64,000 nucleotides of DNA from Bdellovibrionales bacterium. Its GTDB lineage: Bacteria > Bdellovibrionota > Bdellovibrionia > Bdellovibrionales > Bdellovibrionaceae. Made by a program: the position numbers and the translations under genes. Below are positions 39,029-48,689 of the stretch, in pieces. Under the pieces are notes generated by a model that saw only the letters and a program-made list of their open reading frames with translations, made no database searches and was not told the origin of the DNA. Positions within the stretch are counted from its first letter, which is position 1, and every line of letters starts with the position of its first letter. The stretch is taken from assembly GCA_016713585.1 (NCBI GenBank), contig JADJOV010000004.1, forward strand, positions 1 to 64,000. Direction: 5' to 3'.

Positions 39029-39448
39029 ATGTTCAGAATCTCCTTAACTTTGATAGTCCTATTTTCTCAGTATTCATTTGGCTTTTGGGATTCTGAAGTT
39101 GATCCAAACAAAAAGACAATTGACTCAATTGTTTGGCCGTTGACTCAAGATACTCGCATCTATATGCAGTTGAGGAGCGCCGCTAAAGAACTAGGTCTTG
39201 AGGTGCTTGCTCACAACGTTAAATTTGGTTTAAAGCAAAAAACGGCAGATATGGCCAAGCAAAGTTATAATGAAGAAGACTTGACCGTGGTCGGAGAGGT
39301 AGAAGTCCGTCGATCTAAGGAGCCATCTCAACTTTGCACAGTCACTATGCTTCAAGAAGGAGTGAGGGGCTACGTGTTCGTTGATGGCTACAGTTATCGC
39401 AAGGAATTGAGACCCTTAAAAATATCTTGTCCACAGGTTGAATTTTAG
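39029..39448 (+). CDS. Exported protein of unknown function
   Basis: GAGGTGAAAG precedes the ATG. Signal peptide MFRISLTLIVLFSQYSFG, then about 120 residues (IYMQLRSAAKELGLEVLAHN; LTVVGEVEVRRS). Two Cys in the mature part (SQLCTVT, KISCPQ) could pair. No membrane helix or catalytic motif. It converges with the adenosine deaminase gene 40 bases away. Confidence 0.6.
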   Translation: MFRISLTLIVLFSQYSFGFWDSEVDPNKKTIDSIVWPLTQDTRIYMQLRSAAKELGLEVLAHNVKFGLKQKTADMAKQSYNEEDLTVVGEVEVRRSKEPSQLCTVTMLQEGVRGYVFVDGYSYRKELRPLKISCPQVEF

Positions 39449-39489
39449 TGGTCCGTTTTCCTTGCTAACTGGCCGGATACAACTTTTCA

Positions 39490-40995
39490 TTACCAGCTTG
39501 GGTTGTTTCTCTCAAAATCATCAAATTTAACAGTTAGTTTTTCAAGAAGTGTCTTCTTGTCCGCAGCAGAAGCAAAAGAGGTTTGAATGGAATTGAAAGC
39601 CATTTGCTTAACTTCGGCATAGCTAATATCTGTTTCAGCTATCGCCAATTCACATTCGTGATTGATATCAATTTCGAAAATTCCTTCATCATCAGTACTC
39701 AAGCTGACTGGTAAGCCCAGACGAAGAAAATCAAGAAATGGATGTTTCGAAATCGACTCAACGTCAGTGAGACGCAGATTACTTGAGAGATTAACTTCAA
39801 TGGGTTGACGAATGAGGTTGCATATTCCAGAGCCACTGGATCCTTCATCAGATTAACCTTATGGCCAAGACGCTCGGTCCCCATGAGCATCGCATCTCGC
39901 GGATTGCGACTATCACCAAGCTCACCTGCATGCATGGTTCGGTGCAAATCGGATTTTTTGGAAAGGACGGCCTTAAGCAAGGAACCATAGAGCAGTTGGC
40001 CTTTTTCAAAAGCCGGATTTGTCTCTTCATTATCCAAAAAGTCGATTCCCACAAGATAGGGACTCTTGGGCGCGGCTAAAAGTTGAGAAAGAGCTAGATC
40101 AAGTGTTGCGAGATCGGCAGTGCGGTTGAAAGAATAGTTCGTCCGAATAGTTAATCCTGTCAGTTTCTCCAGAACACCTAGGCGAGAAAAAAGCTCAGCA
40201 CTAGTACCCGTTGTGAATTCAACGTAGATAACTCCTTGATCGATTGCTCTCTGAGCAAAACTAAAGAGTACTTTTTCAAAGCTCATCCAGTCAGGTATCG
40301 CGAAGCCCAAAAACTCAAAAACACCGTTAAATCGAGAAAAAGTTTGTCGACCCTTTGGTAAAAACATAAACGACGAAAATACGCCCTGATCCGCAATGGA
40401 CAAAGACAAAAACTTGGTGTTGAGGGGGATTCTTTCAAGGAAAGATCGCTCTTGAGGTAAAAGGGAAATATTCCACCAGAGGAATCAATGTCGAAAAAGA
40501 CTTGAGTCAAATCAATTGCCGGGTTCAGCGAATGCAACAGCGTGTCTGCAGTCTGACGATCTAAAGTTCCGAAGGGGTGTACATGTAACATTCCTCCTTT
40601 TGGAACCTTCTTGCAAAACTGGCTTGTTTTTGTTGAGACCGAACGATGTCCAGATCAATTATTGAGGCATCTCTTGCCTGAGTTCTGGCGGTTTTAATTC
40701 TGAGTGCTTGGTCTCTTCTAAGGTCAATAAGATCTTGTTGGGTGAAAGCAAACCCGCCATTCAAAGCCAATGTTTTTTCCCATTGATCTCGAGTGATGGC
40801 CCGCTGATTAATGGGGATATATTTCTTATCAACTTGCTCTAGCAGAAGTTCCTGGGCTTTTTTGTAAAGCTGCCACTGGGCGGCCAACTTGATTTTAAGT
40901 GATGGGGTCTCTGATCGGGCAAGATTGTTCGAAAGAAAACCTGAAGCCAAAATCAAAACTAGAATCAAATGCTTCAACCAATGTCGAATAGCCAT
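39490..40995 (-). CDS. Secreted adenosine deaminase, ADGF/ADA2-like (three frameshifts)
   Basis: Deaminates adenosine or deoxyadenosine to inosine. The start at 40995 follows GGGAGGACCATG. A signal peptide (LILVLILASGFLSNNLARS) and a helical N-terminal region of about 110 residues precede VPKGGMLHVHPFGTLD (metal HxH), TMHAGELGDSRNPRD (catalytic His and Glu), RLGHKVNLM, RQPIEVNLSSNLRLTD and LPVSLSTDDEGIF (metal Asp). These follow the adenosine deaminase order. Frame changes near 40610, 40455 and 39830 are each repaired by one added base. About 500 residues. The exported, N-terminally extended form resembles the extracellular ADGF group. Confidence 0.82.
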
Positions 40996-41235
40996 CATGG
41001 TCCTCCCTAAAAATAGAAATGAAATACAAGTTATATCCCAAAAATACAACATTTAACTGGTATTTCAGAGTTGAATGGAGATGGGCCACAGACAATCTTC
41101 GTTTGCAAGGGAAGGGTCCGAAGTCTTTTCATTGTCGGCTGACGTTAAAAAAAGTAAATAAAACATGGCCTCGTAGCCTGATCTCCTCAAGACTTTTGTT
41201 TTGTTGTTGAAGCCTTCAGATTTTGGGGCATAAAG

Positions 41236-41889
41236 CTAAGTAGTAATCTGAAAAATGTAACCCCGACCGTGCATAGTTTTAATGTAATCCCGTTTGCTTC
41301 CGGCTTCCTTCAGGCGCTTCTTTATGCGGCTCACATAGATATCAACGGTTCGAGTATTCTGCGCTGATTTTCCCCATACTTGTTTAAGAAGCTCTCCCTT
41401 TGATAAGAGCTGGTCTTCATGACGACACAGAAAAGAGAACAGCTTAAATTCGGTCGCGCTAAAATTGACAAGCTTGCCGCGGACTTTGGCGAGCTGATTT
41501 GGAATACTGACTCGCATATCATCGAAAATGTAGGACTCTCGAGGCTTGGTCTTGTGCATTTTCTCCCGATTCGTAATTGGAATCAGTAAAAGAATATGGA
41601 AGCTATCGGATGAAATCTTGATTTCCGAATTGAGAGCTTCAAACATGAGTATTTCACCTTCATCGTCCGGAACGAATCGCAGTGTTCCTAGACTTCTATT
41701 CTGATTCATTCGCCAGCCATCCACGAGGGCGATATGATTCTCGCTTTTAAGGATAGAAGCTTCATTTGTTCCGAAGCCGCCTGCATATGCTGAATTAAAG
41801 TACACCGCTTTGGAAAAATCTTCTTCCATTACCAGTACTCCAATTTGGAGATTCCCGTAGAATTTCGCGAACGATTTCAACAAATCCAT
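41236..41889 (-). CDS. Winged-helix regulator with PAS-like N-terminus, no receiver
   Basis: The C-terminal 100 residues are an OmpR/PhoB-type DNA-binding domain: LVNFSATEFKLFSFLCRHE, LLSKGELLKQVWG, TVDIYVSRIKKRLKEAG and IKTMHGRGYIF. The N-terminal 110 residues are not a receiver; the start (KFYGNLQIGVLVMEEDFSKA, then VYFNSAYAGGF) looks like a PAS domain. So it may sense a ligand or redox state directly rather than through phosphorylation. 217 residues. It is divergent from the hydrolase gene, with phased repeats between them. Confidence 0.8.
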   Translation of the reverse strand: MDLLKSFAKFYGNLQIGVLVMEEDFSKAVYFNSAYAGGFGTNEASILKSENHIALVDGWRMNQNRSLGTLRFVPDDEGEILMFEALNSEIKISSDSFHILLLIPITNREKMHKTKPRESYIFDDMRVSIPNQLAKVRGKLVNFSATEFKLFSFLCRHEDQLLSKGELLKQVWGKSAQNTRTVDIYVSRIKKRLKEAGSKRDYIKTMHGRGYIFQITT

Positions 41890-41890
41890 A

Positions 41891-41944
41891 CTGTTACAAA
41901 CAAATTACATATCTGTTACACATTAGTTACAAAATATCTGTTAC
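41891..41944. promoter_or_regulatory. Phased TTAC direct repeats, probable operator
   Basis: TTAC occurs at 41894, 41905, 41916, 41927 and 41941, at steps of 11, 11, 11 and 14. Three of the copies are the longer CTGTTAC (41891, 41913, 41938). Direct repeats at 11-bp spacing are typical of OmpR/PhoB-type domains, which bind head to tail. They lie between the divergent winged-helix regulator and the hydrolase, so the regulator is the obvious candidate to bind. Confidence 0.65.
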
Positions 41945-41976
41945 TAATCTCTCTGTCAAGAGAAGGAGTGAGTATT

Positions 41977-43037
41977 ATGGGCTTAAATTTGTTAGATTCT
42001 ATAGGATTGGGCTCTGTTTCGAATTCCGCACGTGTACTGAGAACTTTATGGAGGACCGCAAAGCCAAATCTTGAGGCGAGCGAAGAAATGAAAACCATTA
42101 ATGGAACGAAAATATTTGTTCGAGATGTAGGTTCAGTCGAAGCGCCAGTGATAATTGCTGTTCATGGTGGTCCTGGCGGAAGCCACCTTGGCATGCTTCC
42201 TCTCGAACGCTTAGCGCCTGACTTTCGGATTATTTTTTATGATCAACGAGGAACAGGAAAATCAGACCGACATAACGTATCGGCTATGGATCAGTTCGGA
42301 CTGGAGGCGTTGTCGCTTGAAAGAAATGTCGAAGACATCGAAGAACTGAGAAAGATTATTGGCCGAGACAAAGTGTCGATGATCGGTCATTCCAACGGCG
42401 GAGCTCTGGCAACTTTTATGCGGCCAAATACCCGCACCACATTGATAAGCTAATTATATACTCAGGCGGACCCGAGGATACTGATTTAGCTGACCGAAAA
42501 ATGCAGAGACATCTCGCCAGGATGCCTGAATCTCAGAAGAATCTTCTAAAGCAGTACACAGACTCGCTTCAAATAGGAGTGGAACAGAATGTCTCACAGG
42601 ATGAGCTCGACGAACTTTTCACTCGCGTTGTTGGTCTTATGATTCCATACCTTTATTACATTCCCCCGAAGTCCCCAATCGTGACCGGGCGCCTGGGATT
42701 TTGGGCGAGTCAGGCTGTTGCCAAGTACATTGATTCATTCGATAAAAAATCTTTTGTTTCACATCTCAATAAAATCAAATCTCCGACTTTATTGATATGG
42801 GGTCTCTTTGAGCCAGCACCTCAAGGGCGACTTTTGTATCTATTAGAAAATATACCAAATTCCCAGTTGGCGATATTCGAAAAAAGTAGCCACAACGCTA
42901 TGAAAGAGGAACCCGATCTGTTCTTTAAAACTCTTCTTGAATTTTTGACTGATCGACCAATCGAAATGAGGACACGGTCATGGAAGGAAGAGCCCCCTAC
43001 GGTTTCTCTTCAAGGACCAACTTTGCGAAAATTTTGA
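41977..43037 (+). CDS. Alpha/beta hydrolase, proline iminopeptidase-like (one frameshift)
   Basis: The start follows AGAAGGAGTGAGTATT. IIAVHGGPGGSHLGML near 60 is the oxyanion-hole loop, IIFYDQRGTGKSD follows, GHSNGG near 137 is the nucleophile elbow (Ser), and SPTLLIWGLFE with the late KSSHNAMKEEP supplies the acid region and His. The frame breaks near 42415; one more T in ACTTTTATG gives TFYAAKYPHHIDKLIIYSGG. About 353 residues. HGGPGG is shared by S33 peptidases and related hydrolases, so the substrate is uncertain. Confidence 0.83.
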
Positions 43038-43277
43038 GGAATTGACAACGATACGCTTTTTCTTTGTTGAGCCGTTCTCGTTGTTGTCATCCTGACTCTG
43101 GTCCGTCTTTTCTTGGGTCGGAGTCGTGGCGGCTAACAGAGAGTCTCTCTTCGGTGATGGCGGGCCTACGGCAACGCCCGCGTGGAGCATGAAGCCGGAA
43201 TAGTATTCTGGAAAACTATAGCTTAGCAACCTGGTTAGGTTTCGGGGTCCACTATACTCAGTGTCAATGAATCCCAG

Positions 43278-43796
43278 CTAGTGCTTTTCGACGATTTGAC
43301 CGCGCGAGATGAAGGAATAGCTGTGATGTCCAGTGGCGCCATACATTAAGGATTCAATAATGGGTGAAGATATTTCGCTGGTCGCATCCCATTTTACAAT
43401 GAAGTTAGCACCGGTGCCGCCGCGAACGTCCAAGGAAGAAATCTCCACTTCGTAGGTAGCCATTTTTGCTAAACTGATTGGTTGATCTAAATACGATTTT
43501 AGCAATTTTCCGTTAGTATCATAGTAATCAATTTGTGAGATGATTAAATTTTCTTTTTCGGAAGTGTTACGCACGCTCAAAATCGCACGCAAAGAGAAAA
43601 TCTGTTTGTTGAAAACAGGAATGTTCGAATAAATCGGCACATATACTGTTTGTCCTTTTGAGCTGTTAATAATCTGAGAAGCATCCATTTTACTATAGGC
43701 ACTAACGACAGGAGCCTGATTTTTTTGCGAATCCGATTGAGTGCAAGACACAAGGCTAGCCAACTGTAATAAAAAAAATAATGATAGTATTTTCAT
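43278..43796 (-). CDS. DUF3124 lipoprotein
   Basis: From the ATG at 43796 the signal ILSLFFLLQLASLVSC gives a lipobox Cys near 18. KGQTVYVPIYSNIPVFN is the DUF3124 hallmark, followed by LRAILSVRNTSEKENLIISQ and VEISSLDVRGGTGANFIVKW. About 172 residues, a beta-sandwich-like periplasmic protein of unknown role. The 240 bases between it and the hydrolase gene have no convincing gene. Confidence 0.75.
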   Translation of the reverse strand: MKILSLFFLLQLASLVSCTQSDSQKNQAPVVSAYSKMDASQIINSSKGQTVYVPIYSNIPVFNKQIFSLRAILSVRNTSEKENLIISQIDYYDTNGKLLKSYLDQPISLAKMATYEVEISSLDVRGGTGANFIVKWDATSEISSPIIESLMYGATGHHSYSFISRGQIVEKH

Positions 43797-43993
43797 ATCG
43801 CTATGTTGAATGACGAAGGGCGCCAGGGTCAATCAAAATAATTTCGAGTGAAGTTGAGTAATTGGCATTGCAATTTTTAATGTTAACTTTTCATTTGATT
43901 GCGCCTATTCCGTCGTACATTCCTTCCAGGTCCCACAAAATTCAATGGAGTAGATTCGTTCATAAAGTTGTAAGATTTTATGAAAAGATTTTT

Positions 43994-44155
43994 ATGAAGA
44001 ATAGCAAGACTTATGACAGGGAATTCAAGATCAAAGTCTTAAAAGAGTTTGCGGAATCTAGCTTGAATAATGATTTGTATTTTACCAATTGGAGATGGGA
44101 AAATAATTCGGTTGAGGATCATGCGAGACTCCTCCAAAGAAGCATTGTTGCCTAG
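43994..44155 (+). pseudogene. Transposase OrfA fragment, IS3-like
   Basis: From ATG 43994 the first residues, KTYDREFKIKVLKEFAES, look like the helix-turn-helix start of an IS3-family OrfA. The following residues (LNNDLYFTNWRWENN) lose the pattern and the frame stops at 44155. No inverted repeats or OrfB nearby. A short remnant at most. Confidence 0.4.
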
Positions 44156-44427
44156 GATCGAAACGGCGGCCAAGACTAAGTAATTGCTGAAATCTTCGAA
44201 ACGTTTGGAAGAGTCTTACCTTTGGAGAGGGCCTTTCTTAATCCCAAATCTCCTGCGGGAAAAGCGTCTGGTTCTCCGCGCCCAAACATAGCAATATATT
44301 GCTATTGCAAAAACTATTGTGACAAAATTATGCTGATGAGAAAAAGTGTCCCCAAATTGATGTCCAAACCAAAATCTGAACTTCGTCTGCATAGAAAATA
44401 GGAAAACAAATATTATTGTATTTGTGC

Positions 44428-44799
44428 TCAGGGTTTTTGACATATTTGGCCAATGAAAACAATGGCATCTGAGGGAACCTTGTCTGAAAAATTTCCTAAT
44501 TTTTTGATGTGCGCGGGTAGGTTCAGATCTTTCAAGGGGATGACCCTGACTTTTTCTACACCTAGGAAGATCCTTTTAGAAGGGCAAGTCGCCAATAGGT
44601 CTTTAAAGTTCTGACAATATAACGGTTTAACAGGACTGCTTTCTTGGGGCCCCTCCCCACTCACTTCAAGGACTAAGACAAGGAAAAAAGCTGCAGACAG
44701 GAAAATCTGAATTTTTAATATCTGTTCATAGTATTTGGTGGGATCGAAGATTGTAAAGAAGTCCACTCGAATTGTGGACTTGGTATGGAAAAGGTGCAT
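44428..44799 (-). CDS. Possible exported protein of unknown function
   Basis: A frame of 123 codons with an internal hydrophobic segment (IQIFLSAAFFLVLVLEVSG) that could be a signal peptide if translation starts later than the first ATG. The rest (YCQNFKDLLATCPSKRIFLG; VRVIPLKDLNLPAH) looks like a real folded protein with three Cys. The first 30 residues before the segment are probably untranslated. No RBS decides the start. No family recognised. Confidence 0.4.
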   Translation of the reverse strand: MHLFHTKSTIRVDFFTIFDPTKYYEQILKIQIFLSAAFFLVLVLEVSGEGPQESSPVKPLYCQNFKDLLATCPSKRIFLGVEKVRVIPLKDLNLPAHIKKLGNFSDKVPSDAIVFIGQICQKP

Positions 44800-45008
44800 T
44801 ATTTCGGCGTCGGCGCGACCCAGCCATTTCTGACTGGGTCTAGCGGATCCAAGAGTAGAAGACTTCAGGAAGAGTTTTAAGGGCTAAATAGTGGTACCTT
44901 GTATTCACACAGAACCCTCATCCGGAGGCTCAATGCAGCGACTGAAATTGTAACTGAAATTGTATCATAACTACATGGCCCTAGCCTACACTCTTTAAGG
45001 AGTCCCAA

Positions 45009-45323
45009 ATGAAAAAGTTGTTTGCCTTATCCTGTTTTCTATTTGCTTCGCTCTCTTGCAATATGGTTCTCGCTGACCAAGTTTTCACGGGTCCGTCAAC
45101 GAACCCCGCTCTCGATAGCTTCATCCATGCCTACAATGCCTGTCGGGCGTCTGGCGATTTAGAATGTACACCAACACCCAAAGATGTTTGGAATATCCCA
45201 GACTGGCGAGTCTATTGTGTTGTACACCCCGGCTTTATTCATGCAACCACCTTTAGCTGTACAGTTTATGGAAAAGAAAGGCAGCCAACCCAACACCCGA
45301 GTCCTGAACAAAACAACGACTAA
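45009..45323 (+). CDS. Small secreted protein
   Basis: AAGGAGTCCCAA precedes the ATG. The signal LFALSCFLFASLSCNMVLA may be cut after VLA or, less likely, lipidated at a Cys. The mature 80 residues have four Cys (NACRASGDLECT, YCVVH, FSCTVYG), suggesting two disulfides, and a Pro/Gln-rich end. No family recognised. Confidence 0.6.
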   Translation: MKKLFALSCFLFASLSCNMVLADQVFTGPSTNPALDSFIHAYNACRASGDLECTPTPKDVWNIPDWRVYCVVHPGFIHATTFSCTVYGKERQPTQHPSPEQNND

Positions 45324-45483
45324 GGCTTCATTGAAGCCCTTGGCTCCGATGGTCTATTTCCAAAGGTAGGGAATGATGCCTTCTAAATCAGCTGACTCTT
45401 TAGAAAACACGTGATTATGTTGCCTGGTGTTTCGTGGTTGTCGATTCACGCACCAGTGAGCAACACTTTGTAGTCTCGGTCCA

Positions 45484-47160
45484 TTGCTAAAATACTCTCT
45501 CAAAAATAGCCTCAACAGTGTTGACAAACTGACACTCCATATCGAGGTATCACTTTTGAATTCGCCGCCACCCAGTAGCTATTCACTTAAAAGGTTTCTT
45601 GATTCGGCGGTCGGTATCCTTGGTCCTGGCAATATTGTTTCGGACCAAAAACAGATTCATTTGAAGACTCAGAATAGTCTCGCCATTGATCGAGCTGTTC
45701 CCGCAATCCTCTATCCGAACAAAGTCTCCCAGATAGTTTCTTTGGTCAAGTTGGCCTCTGATTGCGACATAGAGATCTATGCTGTCAGTCGAGGACGAAA
45801 TATTGGATACGGGGAAATAAATCCACCAAGGCATGGCCAAGTGGTTATCAGTTTGGAGAAAATGAATCAAATCACTTCATTCGATCCACACTTAGGAGAG
45901 GTGACTCTTGAGCCGGGAGTGACACAAATTCAATTGGCCGACTTTTTGAAATCTCAGGGCGACGAGTGGATCGCAGATGTCACTGGGGCCCCGTCAGATG
46001 CGAGTTTGGTTGGGAACACGTTGGATGGCGGTTTTGGCCATACCCCCCTGGGAAATCATCGGGAGCATATTCTTGAACTTGAAGCAGTTTTGGGCAATGG
46101 GCAAATTTTGCGGACCGGGCGATTCCCAGGACTTGGGCCAAATTTGGCCGGACTTTTTGTTCAATCAAATTTTGGCATTGTTACCTCACTTCGTATTCCG
46201 CTCTTAAGGAAGCCAGAAAGAATATTAACATATTTAGTCAACTTTAAGAGCGAGGACGATTTCACCACCTCGATCCCGATCCTTCTCAAGCTGAGACAAA
46301 TTGGGGTGATTCAGAACTTGATGCATGTTGCAAACGCCACTCGTATCTACATGTCGACAAATCACTTCCCTTGTCATTTATCTCAAGAAACTGTTCTGTC
46401 CGATATTGACTGTCGAAATTTGATGAAAGTACCTTTGTTAACTCCGCCTCTTTGGGCTGGTGTTGGTGGACTCTATGGTAGTAAAAGCCAGGTCAAGGAA
46501 TCCGCCCGGCTCTTGAAAAAAGCACTGAAGGGTCGTGGGAAAGTGCAGTTTTTTTCAACCAACAAAGTGAAATGGCTTCGAAGATTTGCAAGACTCATTT
46601 TCTGGCGTTCGCCTGCAACATTTTCAGACGTCAGTAGCCGTCTTGATTCGATTGACGCTATTCATGGGCTCTGTCAAGGTGTTCCAACCGACCGCCCCTA
46701 TGAACATATTCACTGGAGAGGATCAACGCTTTCTGAATTGGGACTTATTTGGATCAGCCCGGTTATTTCTGCCTCACCAACGGCCGCCCATCAACTGATT
46801 CATGTTCTGGCGCCGGTATTTTCTAAGTTTGGTTTTGAGCTGCCAATAACCATGACATTTATCGATCACGCACACTTAGTTTGCGTTCTAAACATATGCT
46901 TTGACAAATCAAGTCCAAAGGATGTCGCACGGGCTCATCAAGCCTATCAAATGATCGAACAGACTTTGATCAGGCATAAAATCCACCAGTATCGAAAGGG
47001 TATACTATCCCAGGAGTCTTGCATTCCATATGATCGGCTAGCAACGATTCGAGTATTGAAGTCCGCTATGGATCCGAATGGAATTCTCGCAGTCGGTCGT
47101 TATGGAATCCATCCGCAGGCAAATTACCATCAAGCCATAGAAGCTAAAGGAGTGATATGA
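45484..47160 (+). CDS. VAO-family FAD-dependent oxidoreductase (4-cresol dehydrogenase-like)
   Basis: Flavoprotein of the vanillyl-alcohol oxidase/p-cresol methylhydroxylase group. The PCMH-type FAD domain has VSRGRNIGYG at 102-110, LEPGVTQIQLADFL, ADVTGAPSDASLVGNTLDGG, FGHTPLGNHREHI and FGIVTSLRIPLLRKPE. The C-terminal cap ends with the family's KSAMDPNGILAVGRYGI. About 558 residues, or about 534 if a TTG at 45556 after GAGGTATCACTT is used; the start is uncertain. No cytochrome subunit, the usual partner of 4-cresol dehydrogenase, is nearby. The stop overlaps the RRM gene by ATGA. Confidence 0.82.
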   Translation: MLKYSLKNSLNSVDKLTLHIEVSLLNSPPPSSYSLKRFLDSAVGILGPGNIVSDQKQIHLKTQNSLAIDRAVPAILYPNKVSQIVSLVKLASDCDIEIYAVSRGRNIGYGEINPPRHGQVVISLEKMNQITSFDPHLGEVTLEPGVTQIQLADFLKSQGDEWIADVTGAPSDASLVGNTLDGGFGHTPLGNHREHILELEAVLGNGQILRTGRFPGLGPNLAGLFVQSNFGIVTSLRIPLLRKPERILTYLVNFKSEDDFTTSIPILLKLRQIGVIQNLMHVANATRIYMSTNHFPCHLSQETVLSDIDCRNLMKVPLLTPPLWAGVGGLYGSKSQVKESARLLKKALKGRGKVQFFSTNKVKWLRRFARLIFWRSPATFSDVSSRLDSIDAIHGLCQGVPTDRPYEHIHWRGSTLSELGLIWISPVISASPTAAHQLIHVLAPVFSKFGFELPITMTFIDHAHLVCVLNICFDKSSPKDVARAHQAYQMIEQTLIRHKIHQYRKGILSQESCIPYDRLATIRVLKSAMDPNGILAVGRYGIHPQANYHQAIEAKGVI

Positions 47161-47402
47161 AAACAATTTTTATTGGGGCTCTGCCTTTTCGAACGACAGA
47201 GAAATTTATCCTGGATCTCGTTCAACCCTATGGGCCCCAAGGGGCAGTTAAGATTTTTGCGGACTGGGTTGATCCAAAATTTGAACCCTACGCTTTAGTT
47301 GACGTCGAAAAACCAGAAGAGGCAGTGATTGCCTTGGACGGGAAGAAGTATGGTGAAATACACTTGCGTGTTCACGTGTGGGGGAATAATGGGGCAAATT
47401 GA
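47157..47402 (+). CDS. Single RNA-recognition-motif protein
   Basis: 81 residues that are almost wholly one RRM. The RNP2-like strand IFIGALPFRTTEKFIL opens it, the RNP1 position is YALVDVEKPEEAVIALDG, and YGEIHLRVHVWG closes the fold. The RNP1 aromatic pattern (normally K-G-F-G-F-V) is weakened to FEPYALVDV, so RNA binding may be altered. ATG overlaps the flavoenzyme stop, and the downstream gene starts inside this one, so three proteins are translationally coupled. A RRM in such an operon is unusual. Confidence 0.72.
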   Translation: MKTIFIGALPFRTTEKFILDLVQPYGPQGAVKIFADWVDPKFEPYALVDVEKPEEAVIALDGKKYGEIHLRVHVWGNNGAN

Positions 47403-48561
47403 TCAGAAAATAGTTAAAGAAATTCGAATGTTCGAATTTGTCGCACAACACATTTGGCCCATCATTCGCTGGATGTTTAAAGGTCAGATTGCTCCCCGCT
47501 GCTCCCAGTGCGTGATTTCGTCACGGGTTCCTGGCATCAAGCTGACCAACGGCGTTTGCAACCTCTGCATTGAGTTCAACAAGAGTGTTAACCAGGAAGA
47601 GCAGGCTTGGCGTAAGAAATATGTGGAGCATCAAGTTCTTGAGCTTGATCATTTGTTGAAAGAAACGAGCGGGCGAGGGCGTGGTCGCTACGATGCGATT
47701 GTCCTTTTCAGCGGCGGGCGAGATAGCACCTATATGCTGAACCGTCTGCGCCGAGATTATCCCGGATTGCGACTTCTTTTGATGACCTGGGACAATGGGT
47801 TCTACAGCGCGATTTCTTTGGAACGCTCTCTCGAGGTTGCCCAAAAACTCGACGTGGACCATATCCGATTCAAACCAAGCTCATCAGTCTATAAAACACT
47901 CTATCGCTATACTTTGCAAAATGTGGGTCAAAAGGGTAGTTACCAGACTGTCGATCGACTCGATGGAACCCTCAATCAAATGTTAGGTTTTTATTATGGT
48001 TATTTGATGGATATTCCTCTGGTCATGGCTGGGGTCGATTTTGCGCAAGAGCAGATTATGCAGTTTCATACGTATTATGATATGCCGTTTGCAGACATGT
48101 GCTCGCGAACTCTTCTCGATCGAATGGAAAGAAAATCGGGATTCAAAATTAAGGATATCTTTTCCGAAGAAGACCAAAAATTATTTTGGGATGGGACAGG
48201 CAAGGATCCAAAGAAAGTTCCTCGCTATATTCTGCCTTTAGTCGCCTGGAGGCCAGACAAGGGCTCCGCGGCAGTCGATCAAGAAATTCAACATTTGCTG
48301 CCGAAGCGAGACTCATCGCCGATTTTGACCAACAACCAGGTCCTCTCAGTGATGACAGCCATTGATATCAAGACCATAGGATATTGCAGTTTCGAGCCTG
48401 AGTTTTCTGAAATGATTCGTTGTCGCGAGAACGACCCTGTCTATTGGCGCAATATTTTCGAATTAGTTGAACTTGCCGTCAAAAGAAAGTTCCTACTAGA
48501 AACAATCATTGCTGATGTCCTGGTAAAACTCGAGTTGACGGCCAAGGATGTTCGCGTCTAA
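47389..48561 (+). CDS. PP-loop protein, N-acetyl sugar amidotransferase (WbpG)-like
   Basis: The N-terminus has a four-cysteine knuckle (RCSQCVISSRVPGIK and GVCNLCIEF, near residues 35-65) followed by an ATP-pyrophosphatase loop, VLFSGGRDSTYML, near 108. This order matches the WbpG/PseA group, which aminates sugars with ammonia delivered by HisH/HisF-like partners. Those partners are absent here. The rest (MTWDNGFYSAIS; GTLNQMLGFYYGYLMDIPLV; RYILPLVAWRPDKG) is consistent with the group. About 390 residues. Start at 47389, inside the RRM gene; ATG 47428 is an alternative. Substrate not clear. Confidence 0.78.
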   Translation: MGQIDQKIVKEIRMFEFVAQHIWPIIRWMFKGQIAPRCSQCVISSRVPGIKLTNGVCNLCIEFNKSVNQEEQAWRKKYVEHQVLELDHLLKETSGRGRGRYDAIVLFSGGRDSTYMLNRLRRDYPGLRLLLMTWDNGFYSAISLERSLEVAQKLDVDHIRFKPSSSVYKTLYRYTLQNVGQKGSYQTVDRLDGTLNQMLGFYYGYLMDIPLVMAGVDFAQEQIMQFHTYYDMPFADMCSRTLLDRMERKSGFKIKDIFSEEDQKLFWDGTGKDPKKVPRYILPLVAWRPDKGSAAVDQEIQHLLPKRDSSPILTNNQVLSVMTAIDIKTIGYCSFEPEFSEMIRCRENDPVYWRNIFELVELAVKRKFLLETIIADVLVKLELTAKDVRV

Positions 48562-48689
48562 TTCATCGGGTTTTGTCCAGAAGTTTGACAGGTAGAATTT
48601 ACTGGACAACAAAAAAACAGGCGACAAAATTTCTCTGACTTGATACATAGGGGTAGTTTAAATTTATCAAGCAGTGGTAATAAGGAGAT

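Noticed and set aside
42978..43229. An 83-codon minus-strand frame beyond the hydrolase gene.
   Set aside because: It overlaps the end of the hydrolase and has no signal, RBS or family sequence; a decayed gene end cannot be excluded.
44216..44443. A 75-codon minus-strand frame with hydrophobic stretches.
   Set aside because: No RBS, odd composition and an Arg-rich end; it looks like a chance frame.
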